From assembly GCF_014647455.2 (NCBI RefSeq), contig NZ_BMPF01000002.1, positions 186,001-250,000 of the forward strand: a stretch of 64,000 nucleotides of DNA, read 5' to 3'. The translations under genes were made by a program, and so were the position numbers. Position 1 is the stretch's first letter. Each line of letters starts with the position of its first letter. The notes below the pieces were generated by a model. It ran no database searches, was not told where the DNA came from, and saw nothing but the letters and a program-made list of their open reading frames with translations. Positions 42,141-50,463 of this stretch are shown here, piece by piece. The DNA comes from Halarchaeum grantii (GTDB lineage Archaea > Halobacteriota > Halobacteria > Halobacteriales > Halobacteriaceae).

Positions 42141-43208
42141 TCAGACGCCGGCGCCGACGCGCGCGGCGTCGAGCGTCTCGAGGAAGGTGCGGAGCATCTC
42201 GCGCGTGACGTGGGGCATGCAGACGATGCGGGCCTCGCCGCTCCCCGTCCGGGAGAGCCGCCAGCCCGCGTCGCGCGCGGCCTCGAACTCCGCTTCGGGG
42301 AGCGAGAACGCGACGAGCGGGAGTTCGGGGTCGACGACGTCGTACCCCCGGTCGGTGAGTTCGTCCGCGAGGTAGGCGGCGTTCCCGCTCGCGCGCTCGT
42401 GGTTCGCCTCGTACTCGGCGGACCACTGCGCGTCGAGCGCGGCGGCCGCGCCCGCGACGCCCGCGCCGCTCCGCGTCCCCGTGAGCGTCGCCTGCGCCGT
42501 CGACTCGAGGTACGGCGTCTCGACGGCGAGCCGGTCGAGAGTGTCCGCGTCGCGCGCGAGGAACCCCCCGGCCGGGATCGGCGCGCGCCCGACCTTGTGC
42601 GGGTCGATGGTGAGCGTGTCGACGGGCGCGTGCCCGAAGTGCCAGTCGTGGTCGGTGAACGGGAGGTGGAAGCCGCCCCACGCGGCGTCGACGTGGAAGC
42701 ACGCGTCCGCCTCGTCGGCTACGAGGCCGAGTTCGGGGATGGGGTCGACGCGGCCGAACTCGGTGGTGCCGGCGACGCCGACGACGAGCGCGGTGTCGTC
42801 GTCCACGGCGGCGCCGACGGCGTCGACGTCCGCGCGATAGTCGTCGTCCACGGGGACGAGGCGTAACTCGACGCCGAGCAGGTCGGCGGCCTTGTTGAAC
42901 GAGAAGTGCGCGCTCTCGGGCGCGACGACATTCGGGGTGTCGCTCTCCGCGACCTCGCGAGCGGCCCGCACCGCCTGAATGTTCGCCTCGGTGCCGCCGC
43001 TCGCGACGTAGCCGGCGGGGTCGTCGAGGCCCGTGACCTCCGCGAGCGTGTCGACGGCGCGGTCCTCGAGGTCGGCGATGGCCGGGTACGTGGCGGGGTC
43101 GCCCGGGTTGTCCGCGAGGAACCGCTCGGCGGCCGCCCGCGCCTCCGGGTGCGGGCGCGTGCACATCGAGGAGAGCACGCGGTCGAACTCCTGGGGCGAC
43201 GCGTCCAT
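42141..43208 (-). CDS. mfnA: MfnA-type tyrosine/aspartate decarboxylase
   Basis: The 355-residue PLP-dependent group II decarboxylase has the cofactor lysine in [14 protein letters not shown] and the upstream region [13 protein letters not shown]. In methanogens MfnA makes tyramine for methanofuran; in haloarchaea, which lack methanofuran, the homologue more likely makes beta-alanine from aspartate for coenzyme A. The ATG at 43208 is preferred to the GTG at 43214. It follows ppsA on the same strand with a 12-bp inverted repeat between. Confidence 0.88.
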   Translation of the reverse strand: MDASPQEFDRVLSSMCTRPHPEARAAAERFLADNPGDPATYPAIADLEDRAVDTLAEVTGLDDPAGYVASGGTEANIQAVRAAREVAESDTPNVVAPESAHFSFNKAADLLGVELRLVPVDDDYRADVDAVGAAVDDDTALVVGVAGTTEFGRVDPIPELGLVADEADACFHVDAAWGGFHLPFTDHDWHFGHAPVDTLTIDPHKVGRAPIPAGGFLARDADTLDRLAVETPYLESTAQATLTGTRSGAGVAGAAAALDAQWSAEYEANHERASGNAAYLADELTDRGYDVVDPELPLVAFSLPEAEFEAARDAGWRLSRTGSGEARIVCMPHVTREMLRTFLETLDAARVGAGV

Positions 43209-43248
43209 ACCCACCTGATACTGTAGCGGCCGGTTAAGACGTTCCGTT

Positions 43249-43287
43249 CGACGCCGACCGAGACCGACCGGGAGACGGTCGGCGTCG
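43249..43287. terminator. Long inverted repeat between ppsA and mfnA
   Basis: A perfect 12-bp inverted repeat, CGACGCCGACCG (43249-43260) with CGGTCGGCGTCG (43276-43287), has a 15-base loop. It lies 9 bases after the ppsA stop (minus strand) and before the mfnA start. It can act as the ppsA terminator or an attenuator for mfnA. Confidence 0.65.
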
Positions 43288-43295
43288 ACGTCTAC

Positions 43296-45542
43296 TTACC
43301 GGACCGAGTCGAGGATGAGGCGCTGTTCGACGCGCTTGGCCTCGTGCTGGACGTCGCGGACCGCGTCGACGTTCGCGCTGATGGAGGAGACGCCCTGCTC
43401 GACGAGGAAGTCGACCATCTCGGGCTTCGAGCCGGCCTGCCCGCAGATGGAGGTGGCGACGTCGTGCTCGCGGCACGTCTCGATGACGCCCTCGATGAGC
43501 GCGAGCACGCTCGGGTGGAGCTCGTCGAAGCGCTCGGCGACGTGCTCGTTGTTCCGGTCGACCGCGAGCGTGTACTGCGTGAGGTCGTTCGTCCCGAAGG
43601 AGACGAAGTCCGCGCCGGCCTCGCAGAACTCGGCCGCGCAGAGCGCGGCGGCCGGCGTCTCGACCATCACGCCCCAGCGGCGCTTCGCCGTGTCGACGCC
43701 CGCCGCCGCGAGCGCGTCGCGGGCGGCCTCGGCGTCGCGGCCGTCCGTCACGAGCGGGAACATCACCTCGACGTTGTCGTACCCCATCTCGTAGAGCTCG
43801 GCGAACGCGGCGAGTTCGAGTTCGAAGAGCTCGCGCTCGTCGAGCGAGCGCCGGATGCCGCGATAGCCCAGCATCGGGTTGTGCTCGTGGGGCTCGTTCT
43901 CGCCGCCCTCGAGCTGGCGGAACTCGTCGGTGGGCGCGTCGAGGGTGCGCACGCGGACCGGGCGGGGGTAGAACTCGTCGGCGACGCTCCGAATCGCCTG
44001 CACGAGTTCGTCCGTGTACGCCTCGGCGCCGTGCGTCTCGACGTAGCGCTCGGGCGTCTGGTTCGTGGAGAGGATCATGTGCTCCGTGCGGAGCAGGCCG
44101 ACGCCGTCCGCGCCCGTCGCGGCGGCGCGCTCGGCGGCCTCCGGGATGGAGACGTTCACCTTCACCTCCGTCGCGGTCATCGGCTTCACGGGCGTCGTCG
44201 GGCGCGCGTCCTCGACGGGTTCGCGCTCCTCGTCGGGTTCGGCGCGCCCCGACTCGACGGTCCCGCGGTCGCCGTCGATGGTGATGGGTTGGTCGTCGCT
44301 GAGCACGGCGGTCGCGCTCCCCGCGCCGAGGACCGCCGGGACGCCGAGTTCGCGCGAGACGATGGCGGCGTGACTCGTCATCCCGCCCTCGTCGGTGACG
44401 ATGCCCGACGCGCGCTTCATCGCGGGCACCATGTCGGGCGTCGTCATCTCGGTGACGATGACGTCACCCTGCCCGACCTTGTCGAGCTCGTCGAGGCCCC
44501 GGACGATGCGCGCCGCGCCGCTCGCGATGCCGGGGCTCGCGCCGAGCCCGGAGACGAGCGCGTCGCCGTCGCTCGCCTCCGTCTCGGCGATGGCGGCGTC
44601 GTCGTCGATGGTGGTGATGGGGCGCGACTGGAGCATGAACACCACGTCGTCGACGATCGCCCACTCGACGTCCTGCGGGGTGCCGTAGTGTTCCTCCACG
44701 CGCTCGCCGAGCGTGCGGAGTTCGTCGAGTTCGGCCTCGGAGAGGACGCGCTCGGTTCGCTTCGCCTCGGGGACGTCGACCTCGACCGTCTCGCCCGTCT
44801 CGGCGTCGCGCGTGATGAGCGTCTTCTTCTCGGCGACCGTCACGTCCTCGACCGCGCCGCTCCCCCGGTCGACGACGTAGTTGTCCGGGGAGACGCTCCC
44901 GGAGACGACGCCCTCCCCGAGCCCCCACGCCGCCTCGATGATGGTGGTCGGCGCGCCCGTCGAGGGGTGGGAGGTGAACATGACGCCGGACTTCTCGGCG
45001 TCCACCATCCGCTGGACGACGACGGCGATGTCGACGCCGTCGTGCGGATAGCCCTGCTCCTCGCGGTAGTAGATGGCGCGCTGGGTGAACAGCGACGCCC
45101 AACAGCGCTTCACGCGGTCGAGGAGGTCCTCTCGATCGACGTTCAGGAAGGTCTCCTGTTGGCCGGCGAAGCTCGCGTCGGGTTGGTCCTCGGCGGTCGC
45201 CGAGGAGCGAACGGCGACGAACGGCTCGTCGCCGAAGTCGTCGTAGGCCGCGAGCACCGTCTCGGCCACCTCCGCCGGGAACTCGGCGTCGAGCACGAGT
45301 TCCTTCGCGTGGCTGGCGGCGTCCGCGAGCGCCGCCGAGTCCTCGACGTCCACGTCGAGCGTGCGCGAGAGCTCCTCGTCGAGCCCGGTCTCTTCGAGGA
45401 ACGCCCGGTAGGTGTCCGCCGTCACCACGAACGCGGACGGCACCGGGAGGCCGGCCTGTGTGAGCTCTCCGAGCGAGGCGCCCTTCCCGCCGACGCTCGA
45501 AACGTCCTCGGCGCTGATGTCTGCGAGCCAACGTACTGGCAT
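43296..45542 (-). CDS. ppsA: Phosphoenolpyruvate synthase
   Basis: The 748-residue enzyme makes PEP from pyruvate with ATP, the first step of gluconeogenesis from pyruvate. The N-terminal ATP-binding domain has VGGKGASLGELTQAG and RSSATAEDQPDASFAGQQE, the central swivelling domain carries the phospho-accepting His391 in DEGGMTSHAAIVSRELG, and the C-terminal PEP barrel has GTNDLTQYTLAVDRNN. The usual CGQAPS loop is CGQAGS. It opposes pyruvate kinase, encoded 4 kb away on the same strand. A TATATA box lies about 48 nt before the start. Confidence 0.95.
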   Translation of the reverse strand: MPVRWLADISAEDVSSVGGKGASLGELTQAGLPVPSAFVVTADTYRAFLEETGLDEELSRTLDVDVEDSAALADAASHAKELVLDAEFPAEVAETVLAAYDDFGDEPFVAVRSSATAEDQPDASFAGQQETFLNVDREDLLDRVKRCWASLFTQRAIYYREEQGYPHDGVDIAVVVQRMVDAEKSGVMFTSHPSTGAPTTIIEAAWGLGEGVVSGSVSPDNYVVDRGSGAVEDVTVAEKKTLITRDAETGETVEVDVPEAKRTERVLSEAELDELRTLGERVEEHYGTPQDVEWAIVDDVVFMLQSRPITTIDDDAAIAETEASDGDALVSGLGASPGIASGAARIVRGLDELDKVGQGDVIVTEMTTPDMVPAMKRASGIVTDEGGMTSHAAIVSRELGVPAVLGAGSATAVLSDDQPITIDGDRGTVESGRAEPDEEREPVEDARPTTPVKPMTATEVKVNVSIPEAAERAAATGADGVGLLRTEHMILSTNQTPERYVETHGAEAYTDELVQAIRSVADEFYPRPVRVRTLDAPTDEFRQLEGGENEPHEHNPMLGYRGIRRSLDERELFELELAAFAELYEMGYDNVEVMFPLVTDGRDAEAARDALAAAGVDTAKRRWGVMVETPAAALCAAEFCEAGADFVSFGTNDLTQYTLAVDRNNEHVAERFDELHPSVLALIEGVIETCREHDVATSICGQAGSKPEMVDFLVEQGVSSISANVDAVRDVQHEAKRVEQRLILDSVR

Positions 45543-45697
45543 TAGGCGTCTGGACAGAACGAACCCCGGGAGATAGTCGTTTCGGAGGGTATATAGGGGT
45601 ATTTCGGTATTCGGAGCCGAGTTAATCGTCGCACGTGACGGCTCCGCACCGACACCGGGGCGCAGGGTTTTACGTCGCCCGCCGACACGGAGGTGGT

Positions 45698-46144
45698 GTG
45701 AACTGGAAACGCGCGTTCCGCTGGGCGGGCGCGTACTTCGTCTGGACCGTACTGTTCGCGCTCGTCGGCGTCGCGCTCGTCGCCGGCGGCGCGTACCTCC
45801 TCGCCGCGAACGCGACGCCGACGGCGGTCGGCCCGGCGACGGTGCCCGTGCCGACGAGCGCCGGCCTCCCGGGCCTCGCGCTCCTCGTCGCCGGCGTCGC
45901 CGTCTACCGCTTCGGGAAGGCGTGGGCGCTCTACCGGACGCTCACCGGCGCGGTCAGCGAGGACGTCGCGGACACCTACGACACCCAGCGCGTGAAGAGC
46001 GACATCGTGAGCGTGCTCGACGACCGACTGAGCGACATGCAACAGGACCTCCAGTCGGTGAACCGGGAGATGCGGGAGTTGAAGCGCGAGAGCGAAACCG
46101 GGGTCGAGAGCAGGAGCGAGCGCGGCGGCGACGGGTCGTTCTAA
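45698..46144 (+). CDS. Two-helix membrane protein with C-terminal coiled coil
   Basis: The 148-residue protein has two hydrophobic helices (about 11-36 and 53-70) and a cytoplasmic C-terminal coiled coil (SDMQQDLQSVNREMRELKRE). The GTG at 45698 is preferred because a GGAGGTG ribosome-binding-like sequence lies just upstream and the longer ATG frame is not hydrophobic at its start. Function is unknown. Its stop overlaps the convergent PhzF stop. Confidence 0.68.
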   Translation: MNWKRAFRWAGAYFVWTVLFALVGVALVAGGAYLLAANATPTAVGPATVPVPTSAGLPGLALLVAGVAVYRFGKAWALYRTLTGAVSEDVADTYDTQRVKSDIVSVLDDRLSDMQQDLQSVNREMRELKRESETGVESRSERGGDGSF

Positions 46145-47040
46145 GCTTCGAGTATCTCGTCCTCGTCGTCCTCGGGGGGGACCCGAATCTCGCCGTCGAG
46201 GGCCGTCGCGGCGGTGCCGCCGACGCGGACGTCGTCCTCGACGCGCACGCGGACCTCGCCGGGCCGCTCGACGTAGTGGCCCTGCTCGCAGACGAGTTCG
46301 TCTGGGAAGTCGGTGCCGAACGCCGCGACCTCGTCGAGGTAGGCGCCGACGGCGCCCGAGGCGGTGCCGGTGACGGGGTCCTCGTGGATGCCGACGGGCG
46401 CGCAGAACGCCCGGCCGTGCAGGGAGGCCTCGCGCTCGAGCGTGTCGAAGGTGAACGCGTAGACGCCCTTCGCGCCGACGCGCTCGCAGAGGTCGCGGAC
46501 CGCGGCGTCCTCGGGGTCGACCTCGCCGAGCGTCGAGAGGTAGTCGAGGCCGACGACGAGGAAGGGGAGACCGGTGTCCGCGACGGCGAGCGGGAGTTCG
46601 TCGACGAACGACATCGCATCGACGCCGAGCGCGTCCGCGACGACGTCGTCATCGAGGTTCGGGAGGCGACGGACCGACGGGTCGCGCTGCGTCATCCAGA
46701 CGACGCCGTCGTCCGTGAGTTCGACGTCGAGGACGCCGACGTTCGTCTCGACGGTGTGCGCGCCGGCCTCGAGGACGCCGGCCTCGTGGAGGTGCGCGTG
46801 GGTCGCGACGGTCGCGTGCCCGCAGAGGTCGACCTCGGTGGTCGGCGTGACGTAGCGCAGACGGCGGTCGGCGTCGTCGCTGTCGGTGACGAACGCGGTC
46901 TCGCTGACGGCGAGTTCGCGCGCGACGGCCTGCATCTGGGCGTCGCTCAGGCCCGCGGCGTCGGGGACGACCCCGGCGGCGTTGCCGGCGAGCGGGCGGT
47001 CGGTGAACGCGTCGCAGAGGAGAGCGCGAGTTGTGTGCAC
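46141..47040 (-). CDS. PhzF-family isomerase/epimerase
   Basis: The 299-residue PhzF/diaminopimelate-epimerase-like protein has TDRPLAGNAAGVV near its start, the catalytic Glu region LAVSETAFV, LCGHATVATHAHL, and DPVTGTASGAVGAYL in the second half. Family members act as isomerases; phenazine synthesis is unlikely here, as no other phz genes are present. The substrate is unknown. Confidence 0.9.
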   Translation of the reverse strand: MHTTRALLCDAFTDRPLAGNAAGVVPDAAGLSDAQMQAVARELAVSETAFVTDSDDADRRLRYVTPTTEVDLCGHATVATHAHLHEAGVLEAGAHTVETNVGVLDVELTDDGVVWMTQRDPSVRRLPNLDDDVVADALGVDAMSFVDELPLAVADTGLPFLVVGLDYLSTLGEVDPEDAAVRDLCERVGAKGVYAFTFDTLEREASLHGRAFCAPVGIHEDPVTGTASGAVGAYLDEVAAFGTDFPDELVCEQGHYVERPGEVRVRVEDDVRVGGTAATALDGEIRVPPEDDEDEILEA

Positions 47041-47091
47041 GTCACGGTACTCGGACGCGACCCTGTTGAACGCTCGGCTTCGTCGACGCGC

Positions 47092-47325
47092 TCACCGTGC
47101 GCGCTCCGCGATGAGGGTTCGGAAGCGCTCGTAGGCGTCGGCCGCCGTCTCCACCTCGATGACGTCCGCGACGCCGCCCTCGAGGAGGTATTCGACCGTC
47201 TCGCTCGGTTCGCAGTCGTCGGTGACGACCTTCGCCTGTAGGTGTCCGCGGCGCTTAACGAGGTAGACGCCGGGCTCCTTCTCGTCGAGGGTCCACTCCC
47301 CCGTCCTCTGTGTGACACTCATCAT
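47092..47325 (-). CDS. Small haloarchaeal hypothetical protein
   Basis: The gene encodes about 77 residues with a compact alpha/beta look: GEWTLDEKEPGVYLVKRRG, then VVTDDCEPSETVEYLLEGG and a C-terminal helix. It starts at ATG 47325 or 47322 after an AGGTGAG sequence, and a TTTATCA box lies about 40 nt upstream on the minus strand. Function unknown. Confidence 0.65.
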   Translation of the reverse strand: MMSVTQRTGEWTLDEKEPGVYLVKRRGHLQAKVVTDDCEPSETVEYLLEGGVADVIEVETAADAYERFRTLIAERAR

Positions 47326-47468
47326 CACTCACCTTGCTAAACAATAACACACAAACTACGATGATAAACCTTTCCCCCGTCTCACGCGCCGAACCGGGGC
47401 CGACCCACCGCGAGCGGCTATCCGACCACTTAACGTCCTCCGAACCCTCGGGCCAGAACAGATACCAC

Positions 47469-48170
47469 ATGTCCGAGCTCCCGGACGACTTCAAGTGCAC
47501 CATCACTAACTGGGAATACATCTACGGGCTCTGCCGGGACGTCGCCACGCAGGTCAAGCGCTCCGAGTTCGAACCCGACGTCATCGTCGCGCTCGCTCGC
47601 GGCGGCTGGTTCGCCGGGCGCTGTCTCTGCGACTTCCTCGGACTCAACGACCTCACGAGCCTGAAGATGGAACACTACGTGGGCACCGCCCAACAGAGCG
47701 GCGAGGCCGAAGTTCGCTACCCGATGCCCGAGGGCTCCGTCGAGGGCAAGGACGTCCTCGTCATCGACGACATCGCCGACACCGGCGGCTCCATCGAGCG
47801 CGCCCACGAGTACGTCGAGGAGCGCGACGCCAACGACGTCCGCACCGCCACCCTCCAGTTGCTCGGCACCAGCGAGTTCGACCCCGACTTCGTCGGCGAG
47901 CGCCTCGAACAGTGGGCGTGGGTCGTCTACCCGTGGAACTTCATCGAGGACATGACCGACCTCATCAGCGGCGTCATGGAGACCGACGACGACGGCCCCT
48001 ACACGAAAGCGGAGATCCGCCACCTCCTCTCCGCCTACCACGACGTCGAGCGCATCGAGATGGAGATCGCCCAGCCAAACCGCCTCGACGAAGTCTTAGA
48101 GGAGATGGTGCGCCGGGACGTCCTCGTCAAGAGCGCCGACGACGAGTGGCTGCTGCGCGACGAGGCCTAG
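47469..48170 (+). CDS. Phosphoribosyltransferase with C-terminal winged-helix-like extension
   Basis: The 233-residue protein has a type I phosphoribosyltransferase domain: DVIVALARGGWFAGR and the PRPP loop VLVIDDIADTGGS. It may salvage a purine base (xanthine/guanine type) or act as a sensor. The last 60 residues (YTKAEIRHLLSAYHDV ... LVKSADDEWLLRDEA) look like a winged-helix domain, so a regulatory role is possible. The ATG at 47469 is the family start; a longer frame upstream is non-coding. Confidence 0.82.
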   Translation: MSELPDDFKCTITNWEYIYGLCRDVATQVKRSEFEPDVIVALARGGWFAGRCLCDFLGLNDLTSLKMEHYVGTAQQSGEAEVRYPMPEGSVEGKDVLVIDDIADTGGSIERAHEYVEERDANDVRTATLQLLGTSEFDPDFVGERLEQWAWVVYPWNFIEDMTDLISGVMETDDDGPYTKAEIRHLLSAYHDVERIEMEIAQPNRLDEVLEEMVRRDVLVKSADDEWLLRDEA

Positions 48171-48178
48171 TTCTCGAC

Positions 48179-49603
48179 TCAGTCCGCCGGCTCCGCGTCA
48201 CGCGACGCGACGACGTGCTCCTTCCACGTCCCGCGCGTGAACCAGAGGCCGGCCGCGAGACAGCCCACGATGTCGCCGAGCGCCACCGCCCACCAGAGCC
48301 CCGTCGACCCCCAGCCGAGCGCGAACGCGAGCACGTACGTCGCCGGCACCCGCACCACCCAGAGCGTCACCAGCGAGAACACCATGCTCGTCCGGGTGTC
48401 GCCCGCGCCACGGAACGCGCCGAGGATGACCTGCAGGAGCCCCATGAAGACGAACATCAGGCTCATCACGCGGACGTACTCGCTCGCGTGCGCGAGCGTC
48501 GCCGCGACGCCGGGCGCGTCCGCCGTCAGGAACGGCGCGACCGCCGCCTCCGGGAAGCAGAACGCGAGCGCCGCCACGACCGCCATCGACCCGACGACGA
48601 GGCCGCCCGCGACGTGGACCGCCTGCTCCGCGCGCCCCGGTTCGTTCGCTCCGAGGTTCTGCCCGACCATCGTGTTCGTCGCCTGCCCGAGGCCGAGCGC
48701 CGGCAGGAAGACCAGCGACGACAGGCGGTTCCCGATTCCGTACGCGGTGACGACGGCGGGCGGGAACGCCGCGATCATCGCCGTCAGGACGACCATCGCG
48801 AGCGACGACGTCGACTGCTCGATGGCGCTCGGAACGCCGAGGCGAACGATGTCGCGCACCACCTCGAAGTCGGGCCGCAGGTCCGCCGCGCCGACGGCCG
48901 GGCCGCGAGCCGTGTAGAAGAGCACGTAGAAGCCGACGGCCGCCGCGACGACGCGCGAGAGCACCGTCGCGAGCGCGGCGCCCTGCACGCCGAGCTCGGG
49001 GACGCCCGCGTAGCCGAAGATGAACAGCGGGTCGAGCGCGACGTTCAGCCCCGCCGTGAGCAACATCACGTACATCGGCGTCCGCGTGTCCCCGTACCCA
49101 CGGAGGAGGCTCGTGAAGACGAAGAAGCCGAAGACGAACGGCACGCCGAGGAAGTACGTCTGCATGTACTCGCCGGCGAGCGGGACGACGCGCGCCGCCG
49201 TCCCCGGGTCCGCCGGCAGCAGGGAGAGCAGGGGCTTGGCGAGCAGGAAGCCGAGAATTCCGATGCCGACCGCGATGACGGAGACGAACCAGATTGTCTG
49301 CCCCGCCGCCTTCGACGCACCCGCCTCGCTGTCCGCGCCCGTGTGCTGGGCGACGAGGATGCTCCCGGCGGCCGTGAACCCGCCGCCGACCGAGATGAGG
49401 AGGAAGACCATCGGGAACGCGAGCGAGAGCGCGCCGACCGCGTCCGGCGAGTACGCGCCGAGCCAGATGGTGTCCACGAGGTTGTAGACGACCTGGAGGA
49501 GTTGGACGACGACGAGCGGCCACGCGAGGCGGAGCGTCGGGCGGACGAGCGGGCCGCTCGTCAGCGAGCGAGAGGAGTCACTGGGAGCGGAGGGACCGGG
49601 CAC
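48179..49603 (-). CDS. MATE family efflux transporter
   Basis: The 474-residue protein has twelve predicted membrane helices in two halves. It has the MATE-type conserved pattern in VQLLQVVYNLVDTIWLG and PALGLGQATNTMVGQNLG. It exports cationic drugs or organic compounds in exchange for Na+ or H+. Convergent with the phosphoribosyltransferase gene, with an 8-bp gap. Confidence 0.93.
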   Translation of the reverse strand: MPGPSAPSDSSRSLTSGPLVRPTLRLAWPLVVVQLLQVVYNLVDTIWLGAYSPDAVGALSLAFPMVFLLISVGGGFTAAGSILVAQHTGADSEAGASKAAGQTIWFVSVIAVGIGILGFLLAKPLLSLLPADPGTAARVVPLAGEYMQTYFLGVPFVFGFFVFTSLLRGYGDTRTPMYVMLLTAGLNVALDPLFIFGYAGVPELGVQGAALATVLSRVVAAAVGFYVLFYTARGPAVGAADLRPDFEVVRDIVRLGVPSAIEQSTSSLAMVVLTAMIAAFPPAVVTAYGIGNRLSSLVFLPALGLGQATNTMVGQNLGANEPGRAEQAVHVAGGLVVGSMAVVAALAFCFPEAAVAPFLTADAPGVAATLAHASEYVRVMSLMFVFMGLLQVILGAFRGAGDTRTSMVFSLVTLWVVRVPATYVLAFALGWGSTGLWWAVALGDIVGCLAAGLWFTRGTWKEHVVASRDAEPAD

Positions 49604-49718
49604 TACTACCAGTGAGACCTCCGGGCGTCTTGAACGCTCCTGAGCCGTGATAGCGTTGCCGCAACCCCCGCGTTAGCGACGCCGGGGCCCGAAACATACA
49701 CCGGATTTTCCAGAAAAA

Positions 49719-49725
49719 CTAAATA
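49719..49725 (+). promoter_or_regulatory. Box A of the DUF7504-like gene
   Basis: CTAAATA lies 28-34 nt before the ATG at 49753, in an AT-rich patch. It is a standard leaderless haloarchaeal promoter. Confidence 0.55.
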
Positions 49726-49752
49726 CGGATCCACGGGTAGTAGTAATGAATC

Positions 49753-50463
49753 ATGGGAGTGGCGGATTCCGAGGCGGCGGCCTTCTCGCGTGAGCTGGCC
49801 GCACTCAAGCGGGAGGGCTGTAACGTACTCGTCGTCGACGACCCGGGAGGGGAACGCGCGGCCTGCGAGCGACTGCTCGGCGGCCACGACCTCGACCGCC
49901 ACCACGTCTTCCTGTCCACGTCGGTCCCCCTCGCCGACGTGCTCGCGCGCCACGGCTCCCGCGACCGTGACGCGAGTCGCTTCGGCGTCGTCGACGCCAC
50001 CGGTTCCGACACCACCCGCTCCGCCGTCGCCGCCGCCCCGACGGGCGCGGTCGGCCCCTCACTCGGCGCTGGCGAGCCCGAGTGGTACGACGACCTCGAC
50101 GACCCCACCGACCTCGAGGCGCTCTTCGCCACCGTCAGCTCCCACCTCGACCGCGTCGTCGACGGCGAGCAGGGCGCGCCCGGTGAGCTCCGGTTCTGCC
50201 TCGACTCCCTCGACCCGCTCGCCGACGCCGTCCCCGAAGAGTCCCTTTTCCGCTTCCTCCACCTCCTCACGAGCACGGTTCGGGACGCGCGCGGCATGGG
50301 TCACGTCCACGCCTCCGCCGGCGTCCACGACGAAACCATCGACGCCATCGAACCGCTCTTCGACGCCACCGTCTACGTCGAGACGCGACCCGACGGCGCG
50401 ACCCAGCAGCGCTGGGTGCTCCGCGACGCCGACATCGAGACCGGCTGGTTCGAACTCGCTTAA
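49753..50463 (+). CDS. KaiC/RecA-fold-like protein without Walker A (DUF7504-like)
   Basis: The 236-residue soluble acidic protein has alternating strands such as CNVLVVDDPGG and SRFGVVDATG, and ELRFCLDSLDPLAD at a Walker B-like position, but no phosphate-binding loop (GxxxxGKS). It resembles haloarchaeal proteins related to KaiC/HalX partners that have lost ATP binding. Function unknown. Its stop overlaps that of convergent scpA in TTAA. Confidence 0.65.
   Translation: MGVADSEAAAFSRELAALKREGCNVLVVDDPGGERAACERLLGGHDLDRHHVFLSTSVPLADVLARHGSRDRDASRFGVVDATGSDTTRSAVAAAPTGAVGPSLGAGEPEWYDDLDDPTDLEALFATVSSHLDRVVDGEQGAPGELRFCLDSLDPLADAVPEESLFRFLHLLTSTVRDARGMGHVHASAGVHDETIDAIEPLFDATVYVETRPDGATQQRWVLRDADIETGWFELA

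Noticed and set aside
46141-47040. Phenazine biosynthesis
   Set aside because: The PhzF-family gene stands alone; no phzA/B/D/E/G genes are nearby, so a phenazine pathway is not supported.
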